Origin: Lineus longissimus
Lineage: Eukaryota; Nemertea; Pilidiophora; Heteronemertea; Lineidae
Assembly (NCBI RefSeq): GCF_910592395.1
Contig: NC_088308.1
Coordinates: 13,963,001 to 14,027,000 of the forward strand
Direction of reading: 5' to 3'
DNA length: 64,000 nt
The notes beneath the pieces are model-generated. The model saw only the letters and a program-made list of their open reading frames with translations. It did not search any database and was not told the origin of the DNA. Numbering within the stretch: position 1 is the stretch's first letter; every line of letters begins with the position of its first letter. A program made the position numbers and the translations under genes. Shown here one piece after another: positions 43,811 through 53,359 of this stretch.

Positions 43811-44305
43811 CTGTAGAAATTTAAAATAAGCTTAGAGCATAGTGAATAGAAGCTGGTCATGTCGTCTGAGAGCATGTCTGAGAGTCTGAGGGGGGGGGGG
43901 CAAATGTCATTTCCATCTCCATCTACGAAAGACACAGTTGGAGTCCCAGGCCCAGAGAGTCCATTTCGTCATCCTGATATCCTCTCCTCATGGGGGAGGG
44001 ACAAGGCGGTGGCCGTTGCGTCCGGAGTGTAACCCCAGGTACAGAAAAGAGCCGCAGTTGGTGTATAGTGACTAGCACTAGCAGTCAAGAGGTCCCTAGT
44101 ATCATCCCCATTTTTTTGCATGAGATGTGCCTTTTTTACCCATAAATTGGTGCCGGTCAGTTTATGCTCTCTTATCTCTCCAATCTTCTGGACTTAAAAA
44201 GGATAACCTTCGCACAACACCGATAGATCGGCATGATAAAGTCATCCATCCGAAGAGTCAGAAGACAAACATTCTGCAATGAAAATTCAATATTCAAACA
44301 CTTAC

Positions 44306-44574
44306 CGGAATGGAGGTGATCTTCCTCTCTGGGACAAGGTGGATGTTCTTGGACGATCGATTGGAAAATTCTAACTTTAATTCTCCTGGTGTTCTCCCAG
44401 TCAGTGGAATCAATCGCTTTGAGACACCAGCCCGACAAATCTGGTAATTAATGCCATTGAGGTTGATGGCAGGGAAAAGGGCAAGCAAAGCAATGTGGAA
44501 CTCTTCTGCAGTCATATTGAGAGGGAATTTATTCCCTTTGCGTCCCAAATTCGTCACTTCTGTTTGTGGTGCAC
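44306..44574 (-). pseudogene. uncharacterised N-terminal domain exon
   Basis: 269 nt between TATTTTTAG and GTAAGTG. About 90 residues: RKGNKFPLNMTAEEFHIALL, ALFPAINLNGINYQICRAG, KRLIPL, NIHLVPERKI. The pattern (FP-x-L, short aromatic strand, R-x-G, L-x-P, final x-L-x-P-E) recurs at the N-terminus of the many G2E3-like HECT proteins of fish and invertebrates; I know no name or function for it. Confidence 0.65.
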
Positions 44575-44840
44575 CTAAAAATAAAATTTTTAAAATGTAT
44601 CAGTTGTTCGCTCTTCATGTCACAAATGCAATAATTGTATCACCTTACCCTACTAGTAGTACATGTACATGAACAAAAGATATGTAATTGAACCATTCAG
44701 TCTATTATTATACAATAAAAAAGAAGGCAGCAATGTATTCGTTCGCGAGGCTACAGAGACGATAACCAACACCTGGAATCCGGCATAGCTACAGTGTGAG
44801 ACTACAAATGAATGAATAAAATTTAGTAAATGAGACTAAC

Positions 44841-45177
44841 CAAGACCATTTTCAATTAGCATGGGCAAATCTACATTGTCGGTCATCACTGCTCCCGGGC
44901 CATCATAGCAGGTGACAAGAAATGTCAGTTGAAGTTGGTCGTCAAGGGCGTTCATAGATTTTCTTTTTGTTTCCAGTCTTCCGTTTTTTCAACAACCTCC
45001 CTAATGAATCGCTGACCCATTTCGGTGGCCATGGATAGGAGGGGATCTCAGTCGTCGGGATGACTGTAGAATAGTTATGAGTCCTGGCAGCTTCGGCCTG
45101 GCCCAATAGTCCATTCAGCAGTGCTTGGATGCCCGTGGACAGCCCATTTACCGAGGCACGGAGTCTACTGTATTGGA
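44841..45177 (-). pseudogene. N-terminal exon with frame break
   Basis: From acceptor TATTGTAG the frame gives SRLRASVNGLSTGIQALLNG, PSYPWPPKWVSDSLGRLLKK and a lysine-rich stretch, then stops. The downstream part MNALDDQLQLTFLVTCYDGP and LPMLIENGLG is in another frame and joins in phase to the next exon via donor GTTAGTC. The break lies in the A/T-rich run 44955-44990. Alternatively translation starts at ATG 44953-44955 and the upstream part is untranslated. Confidence 0.6.
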
Positions 45178-45385
45178 CTACAATAGAAAAAAAAAGTATT
45201 TCATAAACAAAACAATAAATAATATTTTAAACATAAAAATTGTCATATTTGTTGGTGGTCAGGTGCGTTTGTGTATGCATGCAGGAGTTGTTGGGGCAAA
45301 ATATTGCAGTCTGTGGACCAATCCAACCTCGACAAACCTCGTCTGCAGACTGCGATATTGTTGTATAGGCCTAGACCCTTTGCAA
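45178..45385. other. 5' intron or leader of the HECT gene
   Basis: No coding exon identified between the acceptor at 45178 and the promoter-like block. Confidence 0.4.
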
Positions 45386-45550
45386 TGACGTCATGATGTC
45401 GGCCATGTTTGGGGCCAGATATAACGTGATGACGTCGGCTTTCTTCTTTTCAGGACTTCGCGTCAGGACTTGCGCAAAGCGTCACAACAAAGTGTCACAA
45501 CATAGCGTCTTGCTCGTGACCGCACTGAGACTGTTCGCGGCCATCTTGGG
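45386..45550 (-). promoter_or_regulatory. promoter-like block upstream of the HECT gene
   Basis: TGACGTCA (45386-45393, CRE palindrome), a second GATGACGTCGG near 45430, several GCGTCACAAC copies and, on the minus strand, CAAGATGGCCGCG (YY1-like) near 45540. The cluster lies 0.2-0.4 kb upstream of the first coding exon and is richer in CG than its surroundings. Confidence 0.4.
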
Positions 45551-46514
45551 GGCATTGTGACGCATATTGCAAAGCGTCTATAGTTTGTCCTCATTTGGGA
45601 AGGTATATACCTCCAAGCCAGGGGGTGAGGTTGACCCATTTCTCTTTATGTTTTAAAATTTCTTTGGTTTGTTTGTATTCTGAGCCATCATGGCCATAGG
45701 CCTACTAATTTCAGCAGTAGCAGTAGGCATATAGCCTAGGCCTAGGGGAAAAAAAAAATTTCGCAGGCAATCGGTATTGGAATGTTTTGAATTTTTACTA
45801 TTATTTCGATTAAAGCCTCTTCATAACACATAAAAAATTTGGTGGGAATTAAAGCACCCTTGGTGTACTTTTTTCACCAACCTATGTTAATTTTTAAAAA
45901 TGTCCACAGAATGTTGTACACGCTGGCTAAGAGAGGTCTCTGGCAGAGCTCATCAAAATGTCAAGTTGTGGTAAATACATGACTGGGATGGACCAAAGTG
46001 GAATTAATTCTCAATCTGTGGTTGATTCTTAATCTAAGTCAGGCCATCACAGAAATTTGCTTTTTGATAATATATTTAAGAAAATGTGGTCTCACTGGTC
46101 AGTTTAGAACTTGTATTTTGACAGGGCCATATCAATGCGCCAGTGACGTTTTGATGGATATGGTGTACGGAAATCTTTTTTTCTCAGGCAATCGGTATTG
46201 GAATGTTTTTAAACTTTATTATGCTATTGGCAAAGGGTTCTTCTTGACACATATAAAATTTTGTGCAGATTGATTGGTTCAAGGTGTACTTTCTTTACCA
46301 AAACTTATGCACAACAATGTACACGTAATGTACACAGGTTTTAATAGAGGGCTCTGGCCGTTTCGAGAATTTTTTTTGAGATTTCAATAAACCTTTTGAA
46401 CGAATTCCACATGGGCCGTGGTGGGATCCGAAGAAACATTATGGAGGAATGTATGTTTTTATGGGGTACCATTGGTTTTGCAGATCTTCTGGTTTTTCCT
46501 AAAGAATAATCAAT
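45551..46514. other. no gene recognised
   Basis: AT-rich. The phrase CAGGCAATCGGTATTGGAATGTTTT occurs at 45764 and 46186 with similar downstream context (CACAT-AAAATTT, TGGTGTACTTT), so two diverged units of a ~420-bp repeat are present. Confidence 0.5.
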
Positions 46515-46532
46515 GATCCTAAGTGGATGACC
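46515..46532 (+). repeat. 18-bp match to the start of Ngaro A2 repeat
   Basis: GATCCTAAGTGGATGACC also occurs at 57310-57327, where it is immediately followed by TAGATGGCGCG. The rest of the A repeat is found at 49676-49719. It may be the outer end of A1, separated by an insertion. Confidence 0.5.
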
Positions 46533-46599
46533 CAGAAGTATTAAGGTAGCAGGAAGGGTTGGGTGTTTGTGGTTTCTGAGTCTGAGGGGGTTGGTGTCT

Positions 46600-46659
46600 G
46601 TTGACTGTGCTTTAAGAGAGACTAGGCATGGCGCCAGTCTCTCTTAAAGCACAGTGAAC
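46600..46659. repeat. 24-bp-arm hairpin
   Basis: ACTGTGCTTTAAGAGAGACT (46604-46623) is perfectly inverted at 46636-46655, and the arms extend to 24 bp with one mismatch. The 12-nt loop AGGCATGGCGCC contains GGCGCC. The right arm plus the next ~30 bp is repeated at 46973-47036. Confidence 0.92.
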
Positions 46660-47036
46660 AGGCATTTGGTCTCAGTATTTGGGTTTTGATTGCCATGACT
46701 GTACCCCTGTAAAAGTCAGAGGAGGAGAAGTTTGGAATGATGAAAGCATTAAAGAAGAAATGTTATTATTGAGGAAAGCAAAATTTATTATGAGACTAGA
46801 AGGCAGTGTCCTGACTTGATTATTTTGAAAATGGCGGTCTGAACACATTAAAAGGTGGAACATGGCATTTTATCGACTTTGAAGTGTTCCGCAGTTAAAG
46901 GGAGACTATAGGCAGCAGCTAGGTAGGCAAGATAAAGTCATACAAATTTGCCAATAGGGGTCAGTCATATCTCTAGGCATGGCGCCAGTCTCTCTTAAAG
47001 CACAGTCAACAGGCATTTGGTCTTAGTATTTGGGTA
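46622..47036. repeat. direct repeat pair, ~64 bp, 351 bp apart
   Basis: CTAGGCATGGCGCCAGTCTC ... AGTATTTGGG at 46622-46684 and 46973-47036, with two or three differences. Noncoding. Confidence 0.85.
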
Positions 47037-48175
47037 AGTACAGAATCAAGGCAGCTCAGAGAGCAATGATTGAACGATGCTGTGGACAAGTCCAAGGATA
47101 CTGCATCAGTCACGACCAACTTCTCATCAGAAAGCGTCACCACCAGCATATTCAATGTTTAGTTCCAACCTGTACCAGTCCAATGCACGCCTGTCATGGT
47201 CAGCAGTGGTCAGCTTAGCGCGATATGGAACATTCTTCCGAAACTCAAGCGAGGGAAGTCCGCTCATTAGCCTATCTCGCGCACTGCTCCTTCTTGTCAA
47301 ACATCGTAGTGAAATCGTGGTACAGTGGGGCGTCCTCGAGGATTGCAGCTGGTCGGACAGACGTGAGGTGGAATGTGGGCGGCTGCACTTCTTCGTTGAT
47401 GTGCGATGGCAGATAGCACAGTTGTTGCGTTGCATGACAGCTGAAAGTGAATGTGATATCATAGAACTGAGGCGTTTGCAATGAGACTATAGGTGAAGTA
47501 GAAGCAAGGAGTGAAATGGGCCATCTTCCAGTGACTAATATACAGAGAAAGGGCACTGGCTGTTGTTAGATTCAGCATTGAATGTATTCCTCGTACAAGC
47601 GTGAATAGTGTGGACATACAGTGAGAGGTGAGAGACCCCTTCTTGTAACTTTATCTTGGATATTATATTAGTATTGAACTTCTAGCCATGGAATATGAAG
47701 AAATTGAAGTTGTAGGCATGGAATATGAAAAGTTATTCAACGGTGAAAGACATTATTCCATGAGGCTTTGCCGTGATCGCAAAGGACGCGACGTGATTGG
47801 TTCACATGCTAATGAGGTATGATAATGATAATTACCTCTATAATGCTACTTGGATAGCGACTGTGTCGTTGACTGGAACAGTGGTCAATGTCAATGTGTG
47901 CCTGTAATGTCAATGAAGTATGATGAGGTGATGACGATAGTGCAATTATTAAATATTGGCAAGAGATCATACTGCAACATAGGTCTTGTTTTTGACAGAT
48001 GACTGTGCGACATTCCCATTGGGTCTTGTTAGAGTCAGCGCTGCATGTATTCCTTGTACAAGCTTGAATAGTTGTGACGGACTTTGAGGGGTGAGAGACC
48101 CCTATCGGCTACTTCGTCTAACTTTATCTTGCCTACCTAGCTGCTAGCAATAGTGCCCCTTTATCAAGACTGAAA
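46895..48175. repeat. inverted repeat pair (~75 bp)
   Basis: CAGCTAGGTAGGCAAGATAAAGT...CCAATAGGGGT at ~46913-46965 recurs inverted at ~48098-48150. Between them, blocks near 47564/48027 (GTACAAGC-TGAATAGT, GTGAGAGACCCC) and 47898/48260 (GTGCCTGTAATGTCAATGAA) are tandemly repeated with ~360-460 bp spacing. A composite repeat with no coding region recognised. Confidence 0.55.
47186..47330. repeat. dispersed repeat, copy 1 (copy 2 at 49146-49280)
   Basis: CACGCCTGTCAT...TTAGCGCGATATGGAACATT ... CAAACATCGTAGTGAAATCG, ~90 percent alike by eye in the two copies, same orientation, 1.96 kb apart. The minus-strand frame (SARD-LMS-LPSLE---NVPYR) is kept open in both but is not a known domain. Confidence 0.75.
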
Positions 48176-49145
48176 CCCACTGTGCGGGGCTAAGAAATTA
48201 CCTTTATAATCCTAGTTGGATAACCACTGTGTAGATGATTTGAAGAGTGCTCTGTGGATGTGTGCCTGTAATGTCAATGAAAGTATGATGAGGTGATGAC
48301 GATAGTGGAATGACGAAATATTGGAAAGAGATCTATTCCTAGAAGAACATATGTCCTGTTTTGACTAGGTGGCGCATTTTAGAATCAGCAGTGAGCACTG
48401 TGTGTAACATGGTGGAGGCAGCGGAGATAATAACTGTGTCGAAAGTATTGTTATATGGCCTTCCCTAGGCCCATGGGGTTAAATTTACAATCCACGATTG
48501 AAAAGACGTAGTTTGATCGCATTCAACTATAAATCCATTGAACAGTTGTGTTCCTTTAGTCAACCGATGACCTTTTGTTGGGCCATGATCGGGGATTGTA
48601 AACTGTAAATGTATTATGGACTGGGAGACGGGGGGGAAACACAAGTGAAACTGAAATAGACCAAAACAAGTGATTTTGGGGCTTTGGTTTAGACGCATGC
48701 CCCATGCGCCATGCGGGATTATACGGTTCATGTGAACTTGTTGACATCCACATGATCTGGTGCTGTTATTGGTCATGGACATGGTACATGGTAGGCCTAA
48801 TCATCATGCCTATATGTTTCAGGAAAAGCTCGGAGTAAAATGAACTGCCGATGAATAATGATGTTGTTCATGTTTCTTTACCATGTTTACTAGTACATAG
48901 CCATAGGGTATGCACTGGCCAGTGCACTTTCTGCACGTCGTCATGGTCATGTACGTGATACCTTGCATATTTTGTTTTTTGAATGCGCATGCTTTTTGGG
49001 CAAAATCACTTGTACCAACACTAATGAATAATGTCTTCTTATCCCTATGACTCCATACACAGTGAGGGCATTGTCCCATTCCCATCAAATGGTAACTTAT
49101 TGTACCGTATTAGGGTGGAAGTTGGGGAGCAGATACCTACCGTTG

Positions 49146-49280
49146 CACGCCTGTCATAATCAGTAGTGATGAGCTTAGCGCGATATGGAACATTCTTCAG
49201 AATCTCAAGCGAGGGAAGTCTGCTCATTAGCATATCTCGCGCACTGCTCCTTCTTGTCAAACATCGTAGTGAAATCGTAA
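49146..49280. repeat. dispersed repeat, copy 2
   Basis: See 47186-47330. Both copies lie in the segment that appears to split the Ngaro A1 repeat. Confidence 0.75.
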
Positions 49281-49675
49281 TGGAAAACGTCTGGCTTTGC
49301 GCCAGACGTTGAGACTAATAAGTGAAGAACTAATAGGTAAAGAACTTCTACTTGCGCGAGACTGCTCTGATAAAATTATCATTGCCGAGACTACGGTGAC
49401 GTACACATATATTTTTTACAATCAAAAATGCCCTCAAAAGACGACATGGAATGATTATTTTATTGATATTTCCTACTATATACCTTCCAATTATCACTTT
49501 ATACAAATAGATCGGCGTTAGGTCGCATGCTTTTCTTTCCTGGTGACACTATAAAGCAAAATAGTTGCAACCCCGTAAATGCGCTATAAGTCCAATAATA
49601 AGTGACGGTGACCCGTTATAAATGTTTCGCCAGCTTCGCTTTTTTGCCGCTACGCGGCGCGTTGGGCCCTTGCGT

Positions 49676-49719
49676 CTAGATGGCGCGAACTGAATGCAAC
49701 CAATTCAGTCTTTTGCAAG
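49676..49719 (+). repeat. Ngaro A1 repeat (inner part)
   Basis: CTAGATGGCGCGAACTGAAT...CTTTTGCAAG, identical to 57327-57370. Confidence 0.8.
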
Positions 49720-49910
49720 AAAGCAGCGAAACCGGTCACCGCTTCAGCAGTCTCTGGAATGCTGGGGAAATTTAGAAGTGATAGCCTGTGTGGCGATCGA
49801 AATAAGGTGAAACTGTGTGATGGGACTTGGTGTCCTAGACCCATTACATAAGGGAAGGGTCGTTCTTTGTGGTAACCTATAGAAGGGCCTGTGTGGTCTT
49901 TTTTTCTTTG

Positions 49911-50100
49911 TGAAGAGCTTGGAGTCTGTGTGACTCCCCATGTGAAGAGCTTGGAGTCTGTGTGCTCCCCATGTGAAGAGCTTGGAGTCTGTGTGACTCC
50001 CCATGTGAAGAGCTTGGAGTTTGTGTGACTCCCCATGTGAAGAGCTTGGAGTCTGATCTGTGCGACTTCCTATGTAAAGCGCTCGGAGTCTGCGTGAAGT
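49911..50100 (+). repeat. 32-bp minisatellite of hairpins in the element leader
   Basis: Six copies of GTGAAGAGCTTGGAGTCTGT-GTGACTCCCCAT (31-37 bp each). GGAGTC and GACTCC in each unit can pair across a 5-nt TGTGT loop, so the array would be a row of small stem-loops in RNA or single-stranded DNA. It lies ~1 kb upstream of gag. Confidence 0.88.
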
Positions 50101-51146
50101 TTCTAAAAGTATTGCTAGCCTAGAGGGCGCGGTAGAGCGAAACGGTGTGGCGGGATTGGGTGCCCAAGACCCTTTAGAATGGATGGCTTGTGGCGCAGCC
50201 CTCCCTAAGGATGGAGCCGCCTGTAAACAGAAAGGGTGGTGCGCTAGAGTTGTGTGTTTGTAACCACAAAATCTAAAATGTTTTAGGGCTGATCTGCTGG
50301 GAAGGTGGCGAACGTGTCTTCTTGAGGGCTTGGTGGCTTTCGCTATTTGGTGCGCCCGGATACAGCCACTAGGCCATGCAGGATGGGCCTACAGAGTTTT
50401 TCTTTTTTCTCAGCAATTCCATGCCGTGACATTTGGGTCGTGGACATGTTATCTGATCTCTCATTGTCTTTTCTGGGACATGTCCCGGGATCTCCGTGCG
50501 TAGGGTAGGCAAAGGTCGCGAACTTGGACTGAGGTGTTGCCAGCAATGTGAAACAACTGGGCAAGGGGCTAGCGAGTTCACGTAGGGTCACAGGCCCTCT
50601 TCGACCGATGTATCAAGTGGCAACAAGCTGGATAGCTGAAAGGACGGTAGAGCCTTACAATCCAGTCCTATCTTTGAGAAGTGTTCCCCGGGAGGTAACA
50701 TCTCCTTTGAGGTACTGAATACCTGAATCTGACTCCCCCGTAGCCAAATGGCGTGTAACCATTCACTCGATCTTGGGTGAGGCTGACTCCACTGCCTCTG
50801 GAGTGTAGTCTGACTAGGCCAAGGACAAATTAAAAGAGTTGAGTTGTTGACTCCTAAGATGACACATTTGGTGGTGCGAGACGAAGTGCCTGACTGTTCC
50901 CAGGGATGGGTACAGGCAGGTTAGCTGGGGTCAGCAGCCTTGACTTTGGTTTTTCTGCCCAGGCCTAGGCTAATGACGATGAAGACTAACTAGGTAGCCA
51001 ATAAGAGGGGGGTTTAGCTGACACGTGATTGGGTGTAGGCTAGTGGGGTGTTGCTTCCTTTGTCTTTTCCTAGGCATTTGAGCTTGGCCTCTTTAGTGGA
51101 CAGTGAGTCTAGATACATTGTACCCTCTTTTCTGTTCATATTTTAA
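50101..51146 (+). other. leader of the Ngaro-type element
   Basis: No open frame with a recognisable domain between the hairpin array and the gag start. Confidence 0.45.
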
Positions 51147-52980
51147 ATGGCATCACCTAGGAATACTCCCCCATCAGGGGATCAAGAGCCTCAGCCGGGC
51201 CCTTCAGCGACAGTGGCGAAACCAGAGGTGTGGCTGAAGCCAGGTTATTCTCTAATAGGACGGGACATGCTACAGCTTCTGATGCAGGTCCAGGCATTAG
51301 GTGACGGCGACGAGTTCAAGGCGCGGCCGGGCACGATGGCTTCGTTTGGGGAGAAGCATCTGCTTCAAAAATACTCTGGAAAGGAGCTTGGGACAGCTTT
51401 TAAAGGGCTGACAGGATATGAAATCGGGGTAAGTGCTCTCTCTACCTGGTTCCGCTATGTGACAGTTCCCTATTTACTGACATGGCCAGTATCTAATGGG
51501 GGGTTTCAGCTCGCTGGCAGCAGACAGTAATGAGGACGGCAGAACGACGTTATGAAGACGTAAACTGATATGTGGCAGCATCAACGAGTAACTTCATGAC
51601 GCCTAGGGTATTAAGGCTGTGGTTGATGAGATCACCCTTTCTGCCTAAAATTGTTATATTGATCGATGCGGTATGCTACCCTTGGCACAGAGACACGACA
51701 GAGGTTACGTTCCTTCTCTTCAGGAGCACAGGGTATGCCTACCTCGCGCAGGTGCAGGCAAGTTTTGACGTGAACATAAAAATGGCGCTTTGCCTTTACG
51801 TGTACAAGCACAGACCTTTGGTGCCAATGGTGGGCCATCATGTTGATCATGCCCGGTGACAGTAGGTGTTGCCCTCAGTTATATCAGATTACTGTACGGT
51901 GACACCCAATAGCAGTCTGGTCTTCTTTCTGGTCTGGTGCATTTGGTGATATCATGGCACATTTCTATCGCAGGTGGTGATGGGCATGGCGCACTTAGAG
52001 GACACTCTATGGTCAAGACAGTTAGTGTGTCACACGGCAATAAGGTACGCCAATAGCGGGAGGCAGATGGTGAGCGCACCGGCGCCAGCGGCAGCTACGT
52101 CTGGTACAGACAGGCCTGACCCGATGCCGGACCAGCCTACGCAGCAGAAAACGGCCACTAAGAGGGTAAGCCAATGTTCTTGCACGGGAGTCAGGACAGG
52201 TCTTGACTTGGGGGTTGACGACATGTATTAACAAGCGGTTACGACAGCATTACAACGAGAACCCGTAAGGCCAGAGCGGAATACGTCGCCTAAATGCTCG
52301 AGTTAGGAATACCTGTGTTGTTAGAAAGTAAACACACCGTTACAGAGTTGGTGATGGCGCGGGCTCTTTTATATTTTCAGGCGGCGCCTGATGAGGAAAA
52401 ACAGGCCGGGCGGCTAGACTCCCTGGAGGCATAGCTGAAGAAGTTAAAGCAGGGGAAAGGGGCGTCTTTGGCAGAGACAGCGTTGGCGCAGGTAAGGGCG
52501 TTAGCGCAGCGGGCAACGTCTTCGAATGCCGCTTTGATAGCTGGCATGGAAGTGCTTGCTGACACAGCGGCGATCCATGACGTACCAGAAAAAGACCACT
52601 ACAAGATGGCTTTAAAGGCTGTGAAATCGAAGGAGGGACTGGACGTTGCGCTTCATGGACTAGTGATCAAATTGGTGGGGTCAGATACGGCGAAGAAGGT
52701 CAATAGTAGCGTGGACAGTTGGCTGAAGGCACAGAAGAAAAATCCTAAGTCAGCGACCAACGTTGGTGCCCCATTCGCCGCACCCATGGCACCGTGGGGG
52801 ACGCAAGCTGGGGGTCCATACGGGGGAGCATGGAGGGGGCGAGGCAGAGGATATGGGGGTAGGCCGCGCGGCGGTCAGCAGGGAGGCCCATTGAAACCTC
52901 GCCTCTGTTATATCTGCAGGTCCCCGGACCACTTGATAGCAGCGTGTCCCAAGAATAGTGCACCGCCGGCAGCAGAATAG
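51147..52980 (+). CDS. gag-like protein, three putative exons
   Basis: Exon 1 (51147-51428) begins ATGGCATCACC and ends GGG/GTAAGT. Exon 2 (51974-52165) lies between TTTCTATCGCAG and GTAAGC. Exon 3 (52381-52980) follows TTATATTTTCAG. All three junctions are phase 0. Exon 3 carries an Ala/Lys-rich helical region, a Gly/Arg-rich tract (GGAWRGRGRGYGGRPRGG) and a zinc knuckle CYICRSPDHLIAAC, then stops at TAG 52978-52980. One in-frame TAG at 52432-52434 lies near the start of exon 3. Zinc knuckle and position before RT identify it as gag. Seen: splice signals and matching phase. Inferred: that splicing really occurs. Confidence 0.65.
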
Positions 52981-53359
52981 GCACGTGTCTGGCAGTAGTC
53001 TAGGCTTAGAATATTGAGGCAAATTAGCCATCAATTCCACGTAGTTTCGCTCCCGAATTAGTATTTAGGGCTAGGTTAGCATCTTCTATAATGTGTACCA
53101 TTAGGTTATTTGTTTTGACTGGGATGCTCGACAACTTCATGTGGGTCGAAAGTGCACCTGGTCTGCCTGGTGTCGGCATAATGAGCTGGTGTGCAAATGT
53201 ATAAGTCATAATTTCTCTGGCTCGCAGTCTATGGGTTCTCCTCTGTATCCCTAGGGACAGCTAAGTCCTAGTGGTTCGCCACGCGGAGGTAGGGAGGGGG
53301 GGGGTTCCCTTGCAATCGGGGGTAATGACAATTAGTTCAAGGCTGATTGTCTCTTTCAG

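Larger units (their letters stand above)
31602..45177 (-). pseudogene. UBX-HECT ubiquitin ligase gene (G2E3-like), disabled copy
   Basis: A minus-strand gene reassembled from splice sites: coding exons 44841-45177, 44306-44574, 43748-43810, 42832-42945, 42256-42324, 41821-41949, 41415-41579, 41039-41068, 40802-40864, (39222-39258 + 35028-35086, split by a transposon), 34629-34700, 34066-34272, 33409-33691, 32730-32887, 32166-32291, 31602-31855. Nearly all junctions are GT-AG and phase-consistent. Domain order: uncharacterised N-terminal domain, zinc motif, coiled coil, UBX-like fold, Arg/Pro-rich linker, HECT. Lesions: a frame break at ~44955-44990, a 4.1-kb insertion in one exon, TAA at 33535-33537, a one-base phase conflict between exons 32730-32887 and 32166-32291, and TGA at 31683-31685. 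In the family the product would conjugate ubiquitin through the HECT cysteine. The intact splice sites suggest recent loss. One or two extra linker exons may exist between 39.7 and 40.5 kb. Confidence 0.8.

Noticed and set aside
48395-48430. TGGTGGAGGCAGCGG considered as a primer-binding site after a solo LTR
   Set aside because: No second LTR copy, no TG...CA boundary and no tRNA that I can match with confidence.
49650-50036. Minus-strand frame through the hairpin minisatellite
   Set aside because: Translation of a tandem repeat (GSHTDSKLFTW) on the strand opposite to the element genes.
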